Positions 23,292 through 34,305 of a stretch of DNA of 64,000 bases are shown here, in pieces. The notes beneath the pieces are model-generated. The model saw only the letters and a program-made list of their open reading frames with translations, did no database searches and was not told the DNA's origin. The position numbers and the translations under genes are program-made. This DNA comes from Ciborinia camelliae (Eukaryota; Ascomycota; Leotiomycetes; Helotiales; Sclerotiniaceae): NCBI GenBank assembly GCA_025890175.1, contig JANPYM010000012.1:89785-153784 (forward strand). Direction: 5' to 3'. The first letter of the stretch is position 1. The number at the start of each line of letters is the position of its first letter.

Positions 23292-24562
23292 AAATAGAAA
23301 GTCTATGGGAATAGTATAGTTACCTAGTATAGTTGGGATAGTTGGGATAGTTGGTATAGTTGGGATAGTTGGGATAGTTGGGATAGTTGGTATGTTTTCT
23401 ACTCACTCTTATGAGTTTGGAGTTGGGAGTTGGGAGTTGGGAGTTGGGAGTTGGGAGTTGGGAGTTGGGAGTTGGGAGTTGGGAGTTGGGAGTTGGGAGT
23501 TGGGAGTTGGGAGTTGGGAGTTGGGAGTTGGGAGTTGGGAGTTGGGAGGGAGGTATGGAAATAGGTAGGAAGGTAGAGTAGTTTGAAATAGATGGGGTGA
23601 AATAGATGGGTGGAAATAGATAGGATAGGATGGGGATAGGATGGAGTAGATGGGATAGGATGGAGATGGAATAGGATAGAGATGGAGATGGAATAGGATG
23701 GAAAAGTAGATGTTGAAGTAGATACGTATATCTACTTCAATATCTAGGTATTCTATACGTAGATATATTCCCCCAACCAGCCAAAAACCCTTCCAAATCT
23801 TCCCGATCCTGCATCTACCTACCTACCTACCTACCTACATAACACAACATACCACCGCACCATCCATAAATCATTCAGATTCCGCGTCCTTAACGCTATA
23901 TATAATACCTATAATAGTAATTAATAAGTTAGATTAGTTAGATAAGTATCAGCAACTCGATCTATTTAATTCAATTCAATTTGATTTAATTGGATTTAAT
24001 TTCATGATGATTGTAATGCAGGTGTGATGTAGGTGGGTGTGATGGGATTGTGATGTAGATATCATTGTATTTTTTAATGCTGGGTACGTATTTGTTTGTT
24101 TATTTTTTATTTTTGTTTTGATTAGGAGGTAGGTAGGTATAGATAGATAGATGGATGGATGGATGGATGGATAGATAGAATGAGGGAATGAAGAAATGAA
24201 GGAAGGAAAGATAGGTAGTAGGTAGATACCTAGGTAGGTATATTAGTCTTGATATTGATATTACCTACCTCAGTTCAGTTCCGGATAGGATTCAATCCTG
24301 TTCCCGTTCCCTTACCCGTCCCCTTACCCGTTCCCTTACCCGTACCGCATACCCGTTCCCTTACCCATTCCCTTACCCGTTCCCTTACCCGTACCGCATA
24401 CCCATTCCCTTACCCCACCCACCATCTCCCATCATCCACCACTCCCACCCAACCATCTCCCCCCCACTCCACCACCCCACCTCTATCCCCTCCCACCCCA
24501 CCTCTCTATACATAACCCTTAAATCCCTCATCCAACTCAACAAAAAACAACAAAACATCCTC
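21793..24562. other. Long intergenic region with many simple repeats
   Basis: I found no gene. It holds repeats of ATAGTTGGG and TTGGGAG, a (TA)n run at about 23255-23290, a C run near 23118 and TAGGTAGG tracts. A C-rich array of about 13-bp units (CCCGTTCCCTTAC) lies at about 24300-24415, just upstream of the tRNA gene. Confidence 0.6.
23408..23547. repeat. 7-bp minisatellite (GTTGGGA)n
   Basis: About twenty nearly perfect tandem copies of GTTGGGA. Upstream, at 23310-23390, lies a related 9-bp array of ATAGTTGGG. The open frame through it (Glu-Leu-Gly-Val-Gly-Ser-Trp) is only a by-product of the 7-mer. Confidence 0.9.
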
Positions 24563-24700
24563 GGGGCTGTAACTCAGTGGTAGAGTGCCTCGTTTGCATC
24601 CATTCATCAGGCCCTCCTCTTCAATGTTCTTGTAGAGTTGACATGATGGGAATAGGACCGACCTTCGATGAAGTCCAGGGTTCGACTCCCTGCCGCTCCA
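24563..24700 (+). tRNA. tRNA-Ala (anticodon TGC) with intron
   Basis: Starts GGGGCTG and has the A box (D arm ACTC-AGTGGTA-GAGT), an anticodon arm CCTCG with loop TTTGCAT (TGC at 24595-24597), a T arm CAGGG-TTCGACT-CCCTG and a 3' end CCGCTCCA. About 66 extra bases sit after position 37, where tRNA introns occur. The acceptor stem has one mismatch and one G-T pair, and the anticodon stem has one mismatch, so it may be weakened or decayed. A long T run follows at once, suitable as a Pol III terminator, and then the assembly gap. Confidence 0.65.
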
Positions 24701-24704
24701 ATAA

Positions 24705-24735
<31 letters not shown>

Positions 24736-24743
24736 TTTTTTTT

Positions 24744-25626
24744 NNNNNNNNNNNNNNNNNNNNNNNNNNNNNNNNNNNNNNNNNNNNNNNNNNNNNNNNN
24801 NNNNNNNNNNNNNNNNNNNNNNNNNNNNNNNNNNNNNNNNNNNNNNNNNNNNNNNNNNNNNNNNNNNNNNNNNNNNNNNNNNNNNNNNNNNNNNNNNNNN
24901 NNNNNNNNNNNNNNNNNNNNNNNNNNNNNNNNNNNNNNNNNNNNNNNNNNNNNNNNNNNNNNNNNNNNNNNNNNNNNNNNNNNNNNNNNNNNNNNNNNNN
25001 NNNNNNNNNNNNNNNNNNNNNNNNNNNNNNNNNNNNNNNNNNNNNNNNNNNNNNNNNNNNNNNNNNNNNNNNNNNNNNNNNNNNNNNNNNNNNNNNNNNN
25101 NNNNNNNNNNNNNNNNNNNNNNNNNNNNNNNNNNNNNNNNNNNNNNNNNNNNNNNNNNNNNNNNNNNNNNNNNNNNNNNNNNNNNNNNNNNNNNNNNNNN
25201 NNNNNNNNNNNNNNNNNNNNNNNNNNNNNNNNNNNNNNNNNNNNNNNNNNNNNNNNNNNNNNNNNNNNNNNNNNNNNNNNNNNNNNNNNNNNNNNNNNNN
25301 NNNNNNNNNNNNNNNNNNNNNNNNNNNNNNNNNNNNNNNNNNNNNNNNNNNNNNNNNNNNNNNNNNNNNNNNNNNNNNNNNNNNNNNNNNNNNNNNNNNN
25401 NNNNNNNNNNNNNNNNNNNNNNNNNNNNNNNNNNNNNNNNNNNNNNNNNNNNNNNNNNNNNNNNNNNNNNNNNNNNNNNNNNNNNNNNNNNNNNNNNNNN
25501 NNNNNNNNNNNNNNNNNNNNNNNNNNNNNNNNNNNNNNNNNNNNNNNNNNNNNNNNNNNNNNNNNNNNNNNNNNNNNNNNNNNNNNNNNNNNNNNNNNNN
25601 NNNNNNNNNNNNNNNNNNNNNNNNNN
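24744..25626. other. Assembly gap (883 N)
   Basis: Unknown sequence preceded by a poly-T run (24706-24743). It does not interrupt a gene, because the stop codon of the next gene lies after it at 25644. Confidence 0.95.
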
Positions 25627-25643
25627 CCCCCAACCCCCCAACC

Positions 25644-28613
25644 CTACCCCCTCGGAGCCGTCTTACTCATATACATATCATGTTTGGCGGTACGATGAGT
25701 CAGCTGCCCACACCGCTCACAGATATGCGGTAATTGGCATCTGGTTCTCTTGCGGATACATGTTCCTCTTTGCCAGTTTGGGCAGGAGGTGTAGGGGTTG
25801 GGGTTTGTGGAGGTTGAGGTTGAGGTGGATGTTTGGGGATGGGGATGGGGATGGGGATGGTTTGTGGGGTTGGGGGGTTTTTGGGATGATGGGTGGGTTG
25901 ATGGGGGGTTGGGGTTGGGGTTATTTGGGTGTGAGAGGGAGAGGGAGTGTGAGAGGGAGGACCAATTGGCATTGGAATTGGTATTGGAATTGACATTGGA
26001 ATTGGAGGGTGTGGATCTGGGGATATGTTGGTGTTGGCTATGGTGATGGTCATGGTCATGGTGGTGATCGAGACGACCTTCGAGGTGGAAATGGCTCGCT
26101 TTCGCTTTCGATTTCGATTCCATTAACGTACGATGACGATTTGAAAATGTCACTTCCCTTCCCCCATATCCACGATCCAATTCCCGATCCAAATCATCCT
26201 CAAACCCATGCTCATGATAAATACTCCGATGACCACCCAAACACACCCCACACACATGTCTCAAGGTACAATTCGTCACGCGAACCGCGCAGCGCCCCGC
26301 GTTCCAATCCGGACACGTCTCGATCGATGCATCGATGTTCGTGGCGCGGAAATTCGGCTGGTATTTCTCGTGGTGCAGCGAGGAGTGTTGGAGATCGCAT
26401 TTCAGACAGAGGTGTTGCAGTCCGCAGGCTTTGTTGCATCGTCCTTTGTAATTGTAGATGAGGCAATAGCCTGGTCTTAGTGGTGCGATGCCGGCGGTGC
26501 TGCGGGTGTGGCATGCACTTACGAGGGGATTGATGGGTGCGGGTTGAGAGTGGGTGAGGAGGGATGTGGAGGTGGTTTTGGAAGATGTGTGGGAATGGAT
26601 GCCGGAATCGTGGAATGCTTCTGATTCTGCTCCGGGTTCGGGTTCGGGTTCGGGGGATGAGCTAGAGCTGGATTCATGATCTTCGGGTATTATTTCACGG
26701 TGAGATATCGATTCTTCTTCTTCGTATGAACTTTCTTCTTCTTCTTCTTCTTCTTCTTCTGAGGAATATTCATCAATCATAGCATCGTCATCATCTTCCT
26801 CCTCTTCTTCCTCTTCCTCTTCCTCTTCATCATTATCTTCATCGCTCGAGCTATGATCCGAACTATCTTCTTCCGATGACTCGGTTTCAGAATCTTGTAT
26901 TTCGGAAGGTATCTCCGCAGAAATTTTCTTTGATTCAGGAGCTTTGATGAACGCCTGAGTTCCTACATGAGCCGCCTTTGACTTCTTGGTAATGATGAGG
27001 TTGGAATCTGGATTGTTTTCATCTTCACCGGGAATAGTTTTCCTCTTCTTCGTGCCCATCTTTGGATATTCATCATGATTTCTGTCTTTTTCAAAACCGA
27101 GGCTGTCGGTAATATCGGGAACAGAACGTTTGCCTCGAGAACGTTTAGCATCCCCAATCTTAACATCAGTAACCACAGTACCAGGTACAATTCGAGTCTT
27201 TTTCGGTGGTAATGATGATAATGGTACTCCCCACGCATTTGCAAGTTGTTCATCATATGTAGTGGAACCTACGGCTTGCTGTGGAGGTTTCATAGGGGTA
27301 TTTGAATCCTCACGATCCATATCGACGTCGGAAGTACCATAAAGATCTTCGGTTAGAGTTTCATTTTTGAAATTTTCCAAATCACTTTTGTGAGAAAGAT
27401 CAATTCTTCGATTTTCTGGTGGAAGAACCTTTGTTGATGGTGGATTTCTGATTGGAGCTAGAGGAATTGCTGGAGATGGCTTTGCAACTTCTCCGTCTCT
27501 TGCGTTGGATGCCACTGTAATCAATTGACTTGTTCTCATCTCATGGCCTCCATTGGTTGCTCCACGTGATTGATTCTCACTCGGAGGAGTGTTTTCATGC
27601 CCAGAGCCCAATAATGGAGGAGTAATGTTTTCTGCATTTGCAGATCGTATGTTTGAATCTTCCATCTGATGAATATCTGTTTCGGGAGACTTGGGCGGGG
27701 TACTCGGGTGTTCACTCAAACGTACATCCTGATCGGAAGGAGCATCAATAATTTGTGATCGATCCAATAGTACCGTATCCTCAACCCCATCGAAAATCCT
27801 CGAAATATGTTCTTCAACTTCCGCCGGTTCGGTAATCCCCGTACGATGACAAGTTTCTCCTGGTGCATGGCAGTGAAAAGCGCAAACTGGCAATCCAGAA
27901 TCATGAACATCACGCCAGTCAGTATCAAACCCCCTAATATGATCCCTATGGAAGAGATCAACCAGGTGAAAATCGGCAAAGATATCTGGGTTGCCTCTGC
28001 CCGAAGAGATAAATTTCTTCCGATTATCCCTTTGTGATGAAGTTGCCGGTCCGGTTTCTCGACCCCAAGACCAAGCTGCTGATGCTGCCGAATACCATCT
28101 CAATAAACTCCCTTTGGATGTATTCTTATATATCTCTTCAACATGAATATGAATCTCCAACTTGTGTTTGAAGTCATAAACTCGTAGAGCATCAATTGTC
28201 TTGTTCATCAGATCGTGAAGTGCAAATTCCTCAGCCACATAATAAATCCATCGTAATCGTTGGGTATAATTCGAATCAATCTCCTTTGGTGGAGTAGGTA
28301 CCTTTCCATGATATGCATAAAGAGCCATACATGTAAAGGCATCATACTTATTTTGAGCGCATATGAGAGTGAATCGACCATCAGGTTGTTTCTTCCTGCG
28401 ACAAAACTGGGCAAATTTAGGAGAAAGTCGAGTTAATGGTTTGGTATGAAAGGTGATTTCTTGTTCTTTGATTCCCTTATTGCAAATCGTCGCAGTTTCA
28501 ATTCCTAGAATGCTACAAGGCATTAGCAGAGAATTGGATATGAGGAGAGGTTTGAATACTTACTCTGGAGTAATGGGCCATTCATTCCTGTCGTTTGCCT
28601 CGCTTGAAGACAT
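25644..28613 (-). CDS. BTB-type protein A with three C-terminal CCCH/CCHH zinc fingers
   Basis: Two exons, 28613..28564 and 28512..25644, give 972 aa. Residues about 17-160 form a BTB-like domain (ITFHTKPLTRLSPKF, CMALYAYHGKVPTP, YYVAEEFALHDLMNKTIDAL). At 227-238 comes a C-AFH-CH-APGET-C motif, shared with three other genes here. The middle is long, disordered and very acidic (Glu/Asp/Ser runs). The last 260 residues hold three zinc-finger units of pattern C-x(7-8)-C-x(3-6)-C-x3-H-x-C-x2-C-x(3-4)-H-x(3-4)-H, for example starting CPDWNAGRC and CPNWQRGTC, separated by His/Pro/Asn-rich linkers. The first half of each unit resembles RNA-binding CCCH fingers. A role in protein-protein scaffolding with nucleic-acid binding is inference. 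It lies in tandem with paralog B. Confidence 0.82.
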
Positions 28614-28644
28614 TGTGAAGGAATAATTAGATTGATTTCTCTCG

Positions 28645-28771
28645 AGAATACGATCATCAGTAAGTTGATGTAAAGTATGAAGAGTATAGTATATCAGTAA
28701 GTTGACGTAAAGTCTGAAGAGTATAGTATATCAGTAAGTTGATATAAAGTCTGAAGAGTATAGTATATCCA
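28645..28771. repeat. ~38-bp tandem repeat upstream of BTB gene A
   Basis: Three to four imperfect copies of a unit that begins CAGTAAGTTGATGTAAAG and continues TCTGAAGAGTATAGTATAT. They sit 30-160 bp upstream of the ATG of BTB gene A and differ from each other by a few bases, mostly transitions. Confidence 0.85.
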
Positions 28772-28870
28772 GAAATATGAAAATAGTTGGATAAGTGAAG
28801 TCTCAACCGAATTAGAATAGTTACAAGGCTTCAGAGTGAAATTGAGGGGGAGAACTAGGACTAGGGGCTC

Positions 28871-28902
28871 AACGAGGGAGACGCGATTTTGCACGGACCA
28901 AT
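28871..28902 (-). promoter_or_regulatory. Upstream block shared with BTB gene B
   Basis: On the gene strand this reads TGGTCCGTGC, a short spacer, then CGCGTCTCCCTCGTT. It lies about 260 bp upstream of the BTB A start. Nearly the same block, with the same order and spacing, is found at 30931-30961 upstream of BTB gene B. It may be a regulatory site, or only residual identity from the tandem duplication. Confidence 0.5.
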
Positions 28903-29092
28903 GTCTCGAAAACATGTGATATATTATATTTATATTATATTTCTTTCTTTTCTCTCTCCCGCCATCCAATATTGAATCGAGTTGCGAACTTTACAAGCCA
29001 CCTCATATCTGTCTGTCTCACCTAGGTAGCTCACATCACATTTTCTCGGTGGGTGAGACATTTGGCTGGCTTCATTGTATTTATATTTCTAT

Positions 29093-30755
29093 TCATATTT
29101 CTATTGGTTGGAGATTAAAATGGTATAAAGCAGAATGATTCCCCCTACAAATATGACATGCATGTAATTTCTTGCATTCGCCATTATCGCACCCCCGGTA
29201 AAATCTGTTGAAGTCACTACAAGTTTCTTGTGGATGAAGTGGATGAAGTGGATGAAGTGAATGGGGTGAATGAGAATCCCGGGAAGAAGTGAGAGATGTG
29301 AGATTGGGATTGTCAGGTACGAAAGAACTAACCCTGGATGTATCAACACCACGACCATAATTCGACATCATGGAGCCAGATGTAGATGTAGTAGTAATTT
29401 GACCATTGGATGGATTGAAAAGGATTGGGGTTTTTTGCTTCATATTGGTGGAGAGGTTTTCATTGTGATTTCTGTGAATTCCAAGTGCAGCATTAAGTCG
29501 GTGTTGTTGGATCACTAGACTAGGACCTGAAGGCTCGGATTTTCTTTCTCGTGAAGTATTTCCACTAATTATCACAAAAGGTCGTTTCCTACTCGAACTT
29601 TCTTCGTCATTGGTCTCAAGAGATCGCTTCCGTGTAATCGAAACTGCTTCATCTTTGCTTCCAAGTATTGGACTTTCACTCCTTGGCCTTGTATCCAAAA
29701 TGATTGTGCTCGCAGATCGATCCAATACATTCTCTTCTTCGTCATCCTCTTTCTTGATCTTCTTCGTGCCGGTGGTTGTAGTCATTTGTTGAATCTTCTC
29801 TTGTGTCAATATGAGGAGATCATCATCGTCCTCCTCGTCCATCACTTCTGGACTTCCACTGACACTGATACTTCCTTGAACTGACTCTTCTACCGTAATG
29901 CCCATTTCATCATTCCGACTCTGTCTGATGAGGATTGTATGTGTTTGATCGTGATATTTACAATCATTCGAGGATTTTGAAGATGCGAGTAAAACCAGGC
30001 GCTGACACATTTCACCCGCCGCATGTGTATGAAATGCACAAGGTCCAAGTCCACTTTTATCAGAAGGAACACGGTAATCGCTCTTCGCATCTGAGATATT
30101 TGATTCAAATCTCAATTGTGTCTTCATAACATCATAAAGAATGTCGGCCCTATCTTTGAACCCCTCAAGTCGTTTTAATTTCTGACTATTGGGAGAACAT
30201 GGGCGACTCAGATACCATGCAGCACTCAGAGCGCAGTAAAATCGTAAAGAACTCTTCCTCGTAGTATTTCTGTAGACTTCCGGCATGTGTTTATAGATAT
30301 CTCGATCAAATCGACAGTCATGAATCTGGATCGCATCCATGGTTTTGTCCATTAGATCAATGATCTCGAATCGTTCGGCCAAATAGTACAATTCTCTCAT
30401 TTGTCGACCATAAGAGCTAGACTCTGGACCATCTTCATTGGGACAAGCTGGAACGTATCCTTTATAAAGGTATGTGACGAGGATAGAAAATGCGTTTTCG
30501 AATCGTGGCTCACAGTGAAATTGATATTTTCCTTTCTCTTTGAGAACTTTCATGTGATTTTCGAATGCTGTAGAACGACTGGAGAGGAGTTTTTTATGGA
30601 AGGCGACTTCTTTCTTTTGCTTTCCAACTTGGACAGTGACAAATTCTGTTCCTAGAGCCCTAAGAATGGTAAGATTGAGAAGTGAGAATTGCTATCGATG
30701 GAAGTACTTACTTTTCATCCAAAGGCCAATCATCTTTTGCATTTTGATATGCCAT
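29093..30755 (-). CDS. BTB-type protein B with one C-terminal CCCH/CCHH zinc finger
   Basis: Two exons, 30755..30712 and 30659..29093, give 536 aa. The first exon is 44 nt and ends in phase 2 just before the codons for ALGTE, as in gene A (ILGIE). The BTB-like part has VAFHKKLLSSRSTAF, FSILVTYLYKGYVPA and LYYLAERFEIIDLMDKTMDA. A later motif reads C-AFH-TH-AAGEM-C. The middle is acidic and Ser/Thr-rich, with possible Lys/Arg nuclear signals (KKIKKEDD, RKRP). The end carries a single finger, C-SDFNRFYRG-C-DNGE-C-KKL-H-A-C-HI-C, completed by two His, with a Leu/His/Pro repeat just before it. It is a paralog of A, about half as long. The function is unknown. Confidence 0.83.
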
Positions 30756-30930
30756 TATGAGGGAGATTATATCCAGTAGTAAAAGATGAGAATCTTGAGA
30801 TCAAGAAGAGAAGAGAAGAGAAGAGATGTAAGGAAAGGAAGCTTGAGAAATAAAACAAGAATCAATCAAAAAGTGAATTCCATTCCATTACTACCCCTCC
30901 CTTCCTCCCTTCACTCAATCCCACCCACGC

Positions 30931-30961
30931 AACGAGGGGAGACGCGCAACGCACGGACCAT
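30931..30961 (-). promoter_or_regulatory. Upstream block shared with BTB gene A
   Basis: This is the partner of the block at 28871-28902. TGGTCCGTGC and CGCGTCTCC are separated by a few bases, about 180 bp upstream of the BTB B start. It stands out as GC-rich in an AT-rich flank. Confidence 0.5.
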
Positions 30962-32692
30962 CCGATTGTATTGAAGTGAATGTTTCATTCTCTCCATTGT
31001 CTATCATATTTCTATATCAAATCTGTATATGACTTCGCAAGTATTGATTGATTAGAGTAAAGATGAGCTGAATGGTTTTGAACCAAATTGGTGGCTCAAA
31101 CTTGGCTGGCTCACTTGATATCATTGACCAGATAATACAATACAATTGTAAAGAGGAAAGCTAGCTGCCGTACCTTAGATAGTCGAGAGAGACTAGGTAT
31201 GAAAATGTTGAGTACATGAATAATTACCTAGGTATTGATACAAAAAAACATATCAAAATCAAAATGAAAATCAAAAGAAAGCCATTCATTCATCGACTCA
31301 TCGCGCATCCTTTCTATCTTCCTCTTCCCTTTCCTTTCCTTTCCTTTCCTTTCCTTTCTCTCAATTCTCGATTCTCAATTCTCGAGTAAATATGATAATG
31401 GCGGCCTCCCTCCCTCCCTCCCTACCTACCTACCTAGCTATGAATCTGTCATCTCCATCTGTCACAGGATTGACGAGAAGAGAAATCAATGTAAAGTTCT
31501 CCCACCCGTTTCCCCCTTACTTTGTCACTACGGTCACCCATTTATTTTATTTTATTTTCCTGTATTTGCCGTAAGGTTACCGCAGTGAAGTACAGTAGTA
31601 TATCTTCGATATCTGGGACTGGCTGGGACTGGAGAGAGCTGGAGCTGGAGCTCTTTTGTTTCTTTAAATTAGGAATCTATACTCCTAAATCCAACCTCCA
31701 ATATATTAAGTCTGAGTCTGAGTCTGAGTCCGAGTCCGAGTCCGTATAGCCTCATTTCTAACCTAAACCTATGCTTCTAATCTATGCTTCCAAGATGTTG
31801 CTCTCAATATATCAAGCATGGAATTTCTTTTGGTTGTGGGATATGATTAACAATATCTACCCTTTTGATAGCATCGAATGAGAATTGTTTCCTAACCAAC
31901 GTTAACCAACGTCTTCCCACGACACTACCATAACCACCTGGTAATGGAAAGATTCCCATGATCTGGAATTACCGATTATGCACTTGCGCGGCGTGGATGT
32001 AAGATATCTTTTCCGACTTTCCCTTCCCCTCTTGAATATTTAAGAGTAGCTGAAGGGCTTGTCGAACATTTCTATTGTATCACTTCGGCCGACTTTCAGA
32101 GATCCAAAACTTTGAGGATTGTGAGGATTGAAATTTGAGCTTCATTCAAAAATTTAAGCTTAAAGAGATGGATGGTATATACAGACTACCCAGCCATGTT
32201 TGTTCCCCACGTTGATGCAGGTGAGCCACCATGTAACCTTAACATCAACCTTGGAATGGTGGGGTGGCCCAAACTCAACTCTCAACTCCCATCTCCCATC
32301 TCACAACTTTTACAACTTCAACTCAGATGTGTTGATACAATCAATTCATGAAAATCCATCATGAATAAGGTTGTTAAGTATAAGGTTTGATCTATTGTTT
32401 CCTTTTATATATAAGGAACCATGATTTTCATATTTCTTCTCAGTTTCTCATCTCATCTCCACTCATTACAGCCAAACAGCCATCTGATCTCTCTCATCCC
32501 TTGTCTGTACCCACGCATTCTTGAACTCACTAGTATCCGCACGCACTCAACATTACGTGGAACTTGTGGAAGGTCAGAGCTGATCTGAAATCATTTCAAT
32601 TTGCAGATCTGTTCTGAAAGTCGAGCATCTCCTCGAGGTACGACTGCCAGTCTTCTCTGTCTTCTCTAACATCACACAGTTTGTCTCACGAA
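30962..32692. other. Intergenic, no gene seen
   Basis: Contains TTTCC repeats near 31330, CTCC/CTAC tracts near 31405-31435 and a (GAGTCT)n-like array at about 31710-31740. The right part is probably the SDR promoter and 5' leader. Confidence 0.5.
32406..32416 (+). promoter_or_regulatory. Possible TATA box for the SDR gene
   Basis: TATATATAAGG lies about 280 bp upstream of the SDR ATG and is followed by C/T-rich sequence suited to transcription starts. There is no direct support. Confidence 0.3.
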
Positions 32693-33790
32693 ATGACCAC
32701 CTCCGACTCAACTCGAAACAATGTCGTTGATATTATTCGACAATCACCTCCAGTCGATACCACAAGTCCATACGATGCTGGTTGGGTAGCTGGAAAAACA
32801 ATTATTATAACAGGCGGAGCATCCGGATTCGGCGAAGGGTTCTTTAGAAAATGGGCAGAGAATGGAGCCAACGTAATAATTGGAGATGTCAACAGTACGA
32901 GAGGGAAAGCATTGGTTGAGGAAGTACGCAAGAAGACTGGCAGTCAAAATCATCATTATTTACATTGTGATGTTACCAATTGGCAATCACAAGTCGACTT
33001 CTTTCGTACCGCTGCGGAGCTCAGTCCTTCAAAGGGCATTGATGCTGTGGTTGCAAATGCAGGAATTACAGAGGAAGTTATGCGTTTTCAGGAACCTTTG
33101 AATCTAGATGCACTGGAACCACCCAAGCCGAACTTCAAAGCTTTTGAGGTTGATCTACTTGGGGTTCTGTATACCGCACATTTGGCCATGTGGTATCTTC
33201 CTCGAAATCCTGGATCACAAAAGTCCAATCCATCTACAATTCCTGGTCCAAATACTCCCGATAGACATTTACTCTTGATTGGATCTGTAGCTTCTATCGC
33301 TCCAATCCCTGGACAGATTCTATACGCAACCTCAAAACATGGAGTTCTAGGATTATTCCGTTCATTGAGATCTACGGGCTTTGTCAATGGTATTCGAATC
33401 AACATGTTATGTCCTTATTTCATCGATACACCTTTGATACCTGCAGCTGGTAGATTATTATTGGCAGGTGGAGCGATGGGAAAACCGGAAGATGTTGTAG
33501 ATGCCGGTACAAGACTCATGGCCGATACAAGAATATCTGGTAGAGCTTTGGTTATTGGTCCTAAGGTTCGTGTTGATGGGGAATTTGATTTGCTGCCAGA
33601 GACATCAAAAGAGGGAAACGAAAAGGCCATTTGGGAGGCATACGCTGATGATTTCACCGAACTCGAAGTTTTCACCGCAAGGTTTGTTAGGTTGCTTAAT
33701 ACAGTTGAGACGATTAGAGGTTGGGGAGGATGGGCATTTGATGTTGCAAAAGCATTGATATACCCTTTCCGCTCAATATTGGGTAGATGA
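32693..33790 (+). CDS. Short-chain dehydrogenase/reductase (SDR)
   Basis: Intronless, 365 aa from the ATG at 32693; the frame stays open a few codons upstream but lacks an earlier ATG. Classical SDR features are in order: TGGASGFG cofactor-binding loop at 40-47, GDV at 64-66 after beta-2 (Asp65, suggesting NAD preference), CDV at 92-94, NAG at 122-124, catalytic Ser198 in GSVAS, and the YATSK pair Tyr211/Lys215. The layout resembles the 15-hydroxyprostaglandin dehydrogenase-like group. A C-terminal extension of about 90 residues after the Rossmann core ends in a hydrophobic, Trp/Phe-rich segment that may touch membrane. An oxidoreductase is certain; the substrate is unknown. Confidence 0.9.
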   Translation: MTTSDSTRNNVVDIIRQSPPVDTTSPYDAGWVAGKTIIITGGASGFGEGFFRKWAENGANVIIGDVNSTRGKALVEEVRKKTGSQNHHYLHCDVTNWQSQVDFFRTAAELSPSKGIDAVVANAGITEEVMRFQEPLNLDALEPPKPNFKAFEVDLLGVLYTAHLAMWYLPRNPGSQKSNPSTIPGPNTPDRHLLLIGSVASIAPIPGQILYATSKHGVLGLFRSLRSTGFVNGIRINMLCPYFIDTPLIPAAGRLLLAGGAMGKPEDVVDAGTRLMADTRISGRALVIGPKVRVDGEFDLLPETSKEGNEKAIWEAYADDFTELEVFTARFVRLLNTVETIRGWGGWAFDVAKALIYPFRSILGR

Positions 33791-34305
33791 TGATGCATTA
33801 CCTAGGTAGGACATTGATCATATTAAGTTCATAATACAATTGTTATATCCAATTTGCAACCTTATCAGAGCTAATAGCTACTGAATTGTTTTCTTTGAAA
33901 GCTTCTCCGAAATCACAACTCGAGATTTGGAAAGGTCCAATGATAGAACTTGAAAGAGATATTTAGACTTTCAAATAGATTCATGTTGCAATTAAAGATT
34001 GACTATAGGATTAGTCTAGAAGGTTAAAAGATGAAATTAATAAGCAATGGTCTTTTCAATCGAGATGTCATGTTCCCGTTCACAAGGAGAGAGCAGGAAC
34101 TCAAGTGTGGCTTCTCTTTTCATCCTCTCTCATCAATATGACTTCCACAAATGGACTGATTGATACGTTTCATTTCACACAAGCTTGAGTTTTTAAAGAT
34201 GAGAGAGAAGTTAATTTGCTAGTATGATATCTTCCAAATCATTTCATCGCCGTACAAACTATCTTCTTTCATTCTCAATCACCGTCTCCAGGTCCGACGA
34301 TCAAA
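33791..34305. other. Intergenic, no gene seen
   Basis: Plain AT-rich DNA between two plus-strand genes. It starts with a CCTAGGTAGG motif at 33801 and ends in C/T-rich leader sequence. Confidence 0.5.

Noticed and set aside
24506..25993. Very long frames across the N gap
   Set aside because: They are formed by undetermined bases and homopolymers.
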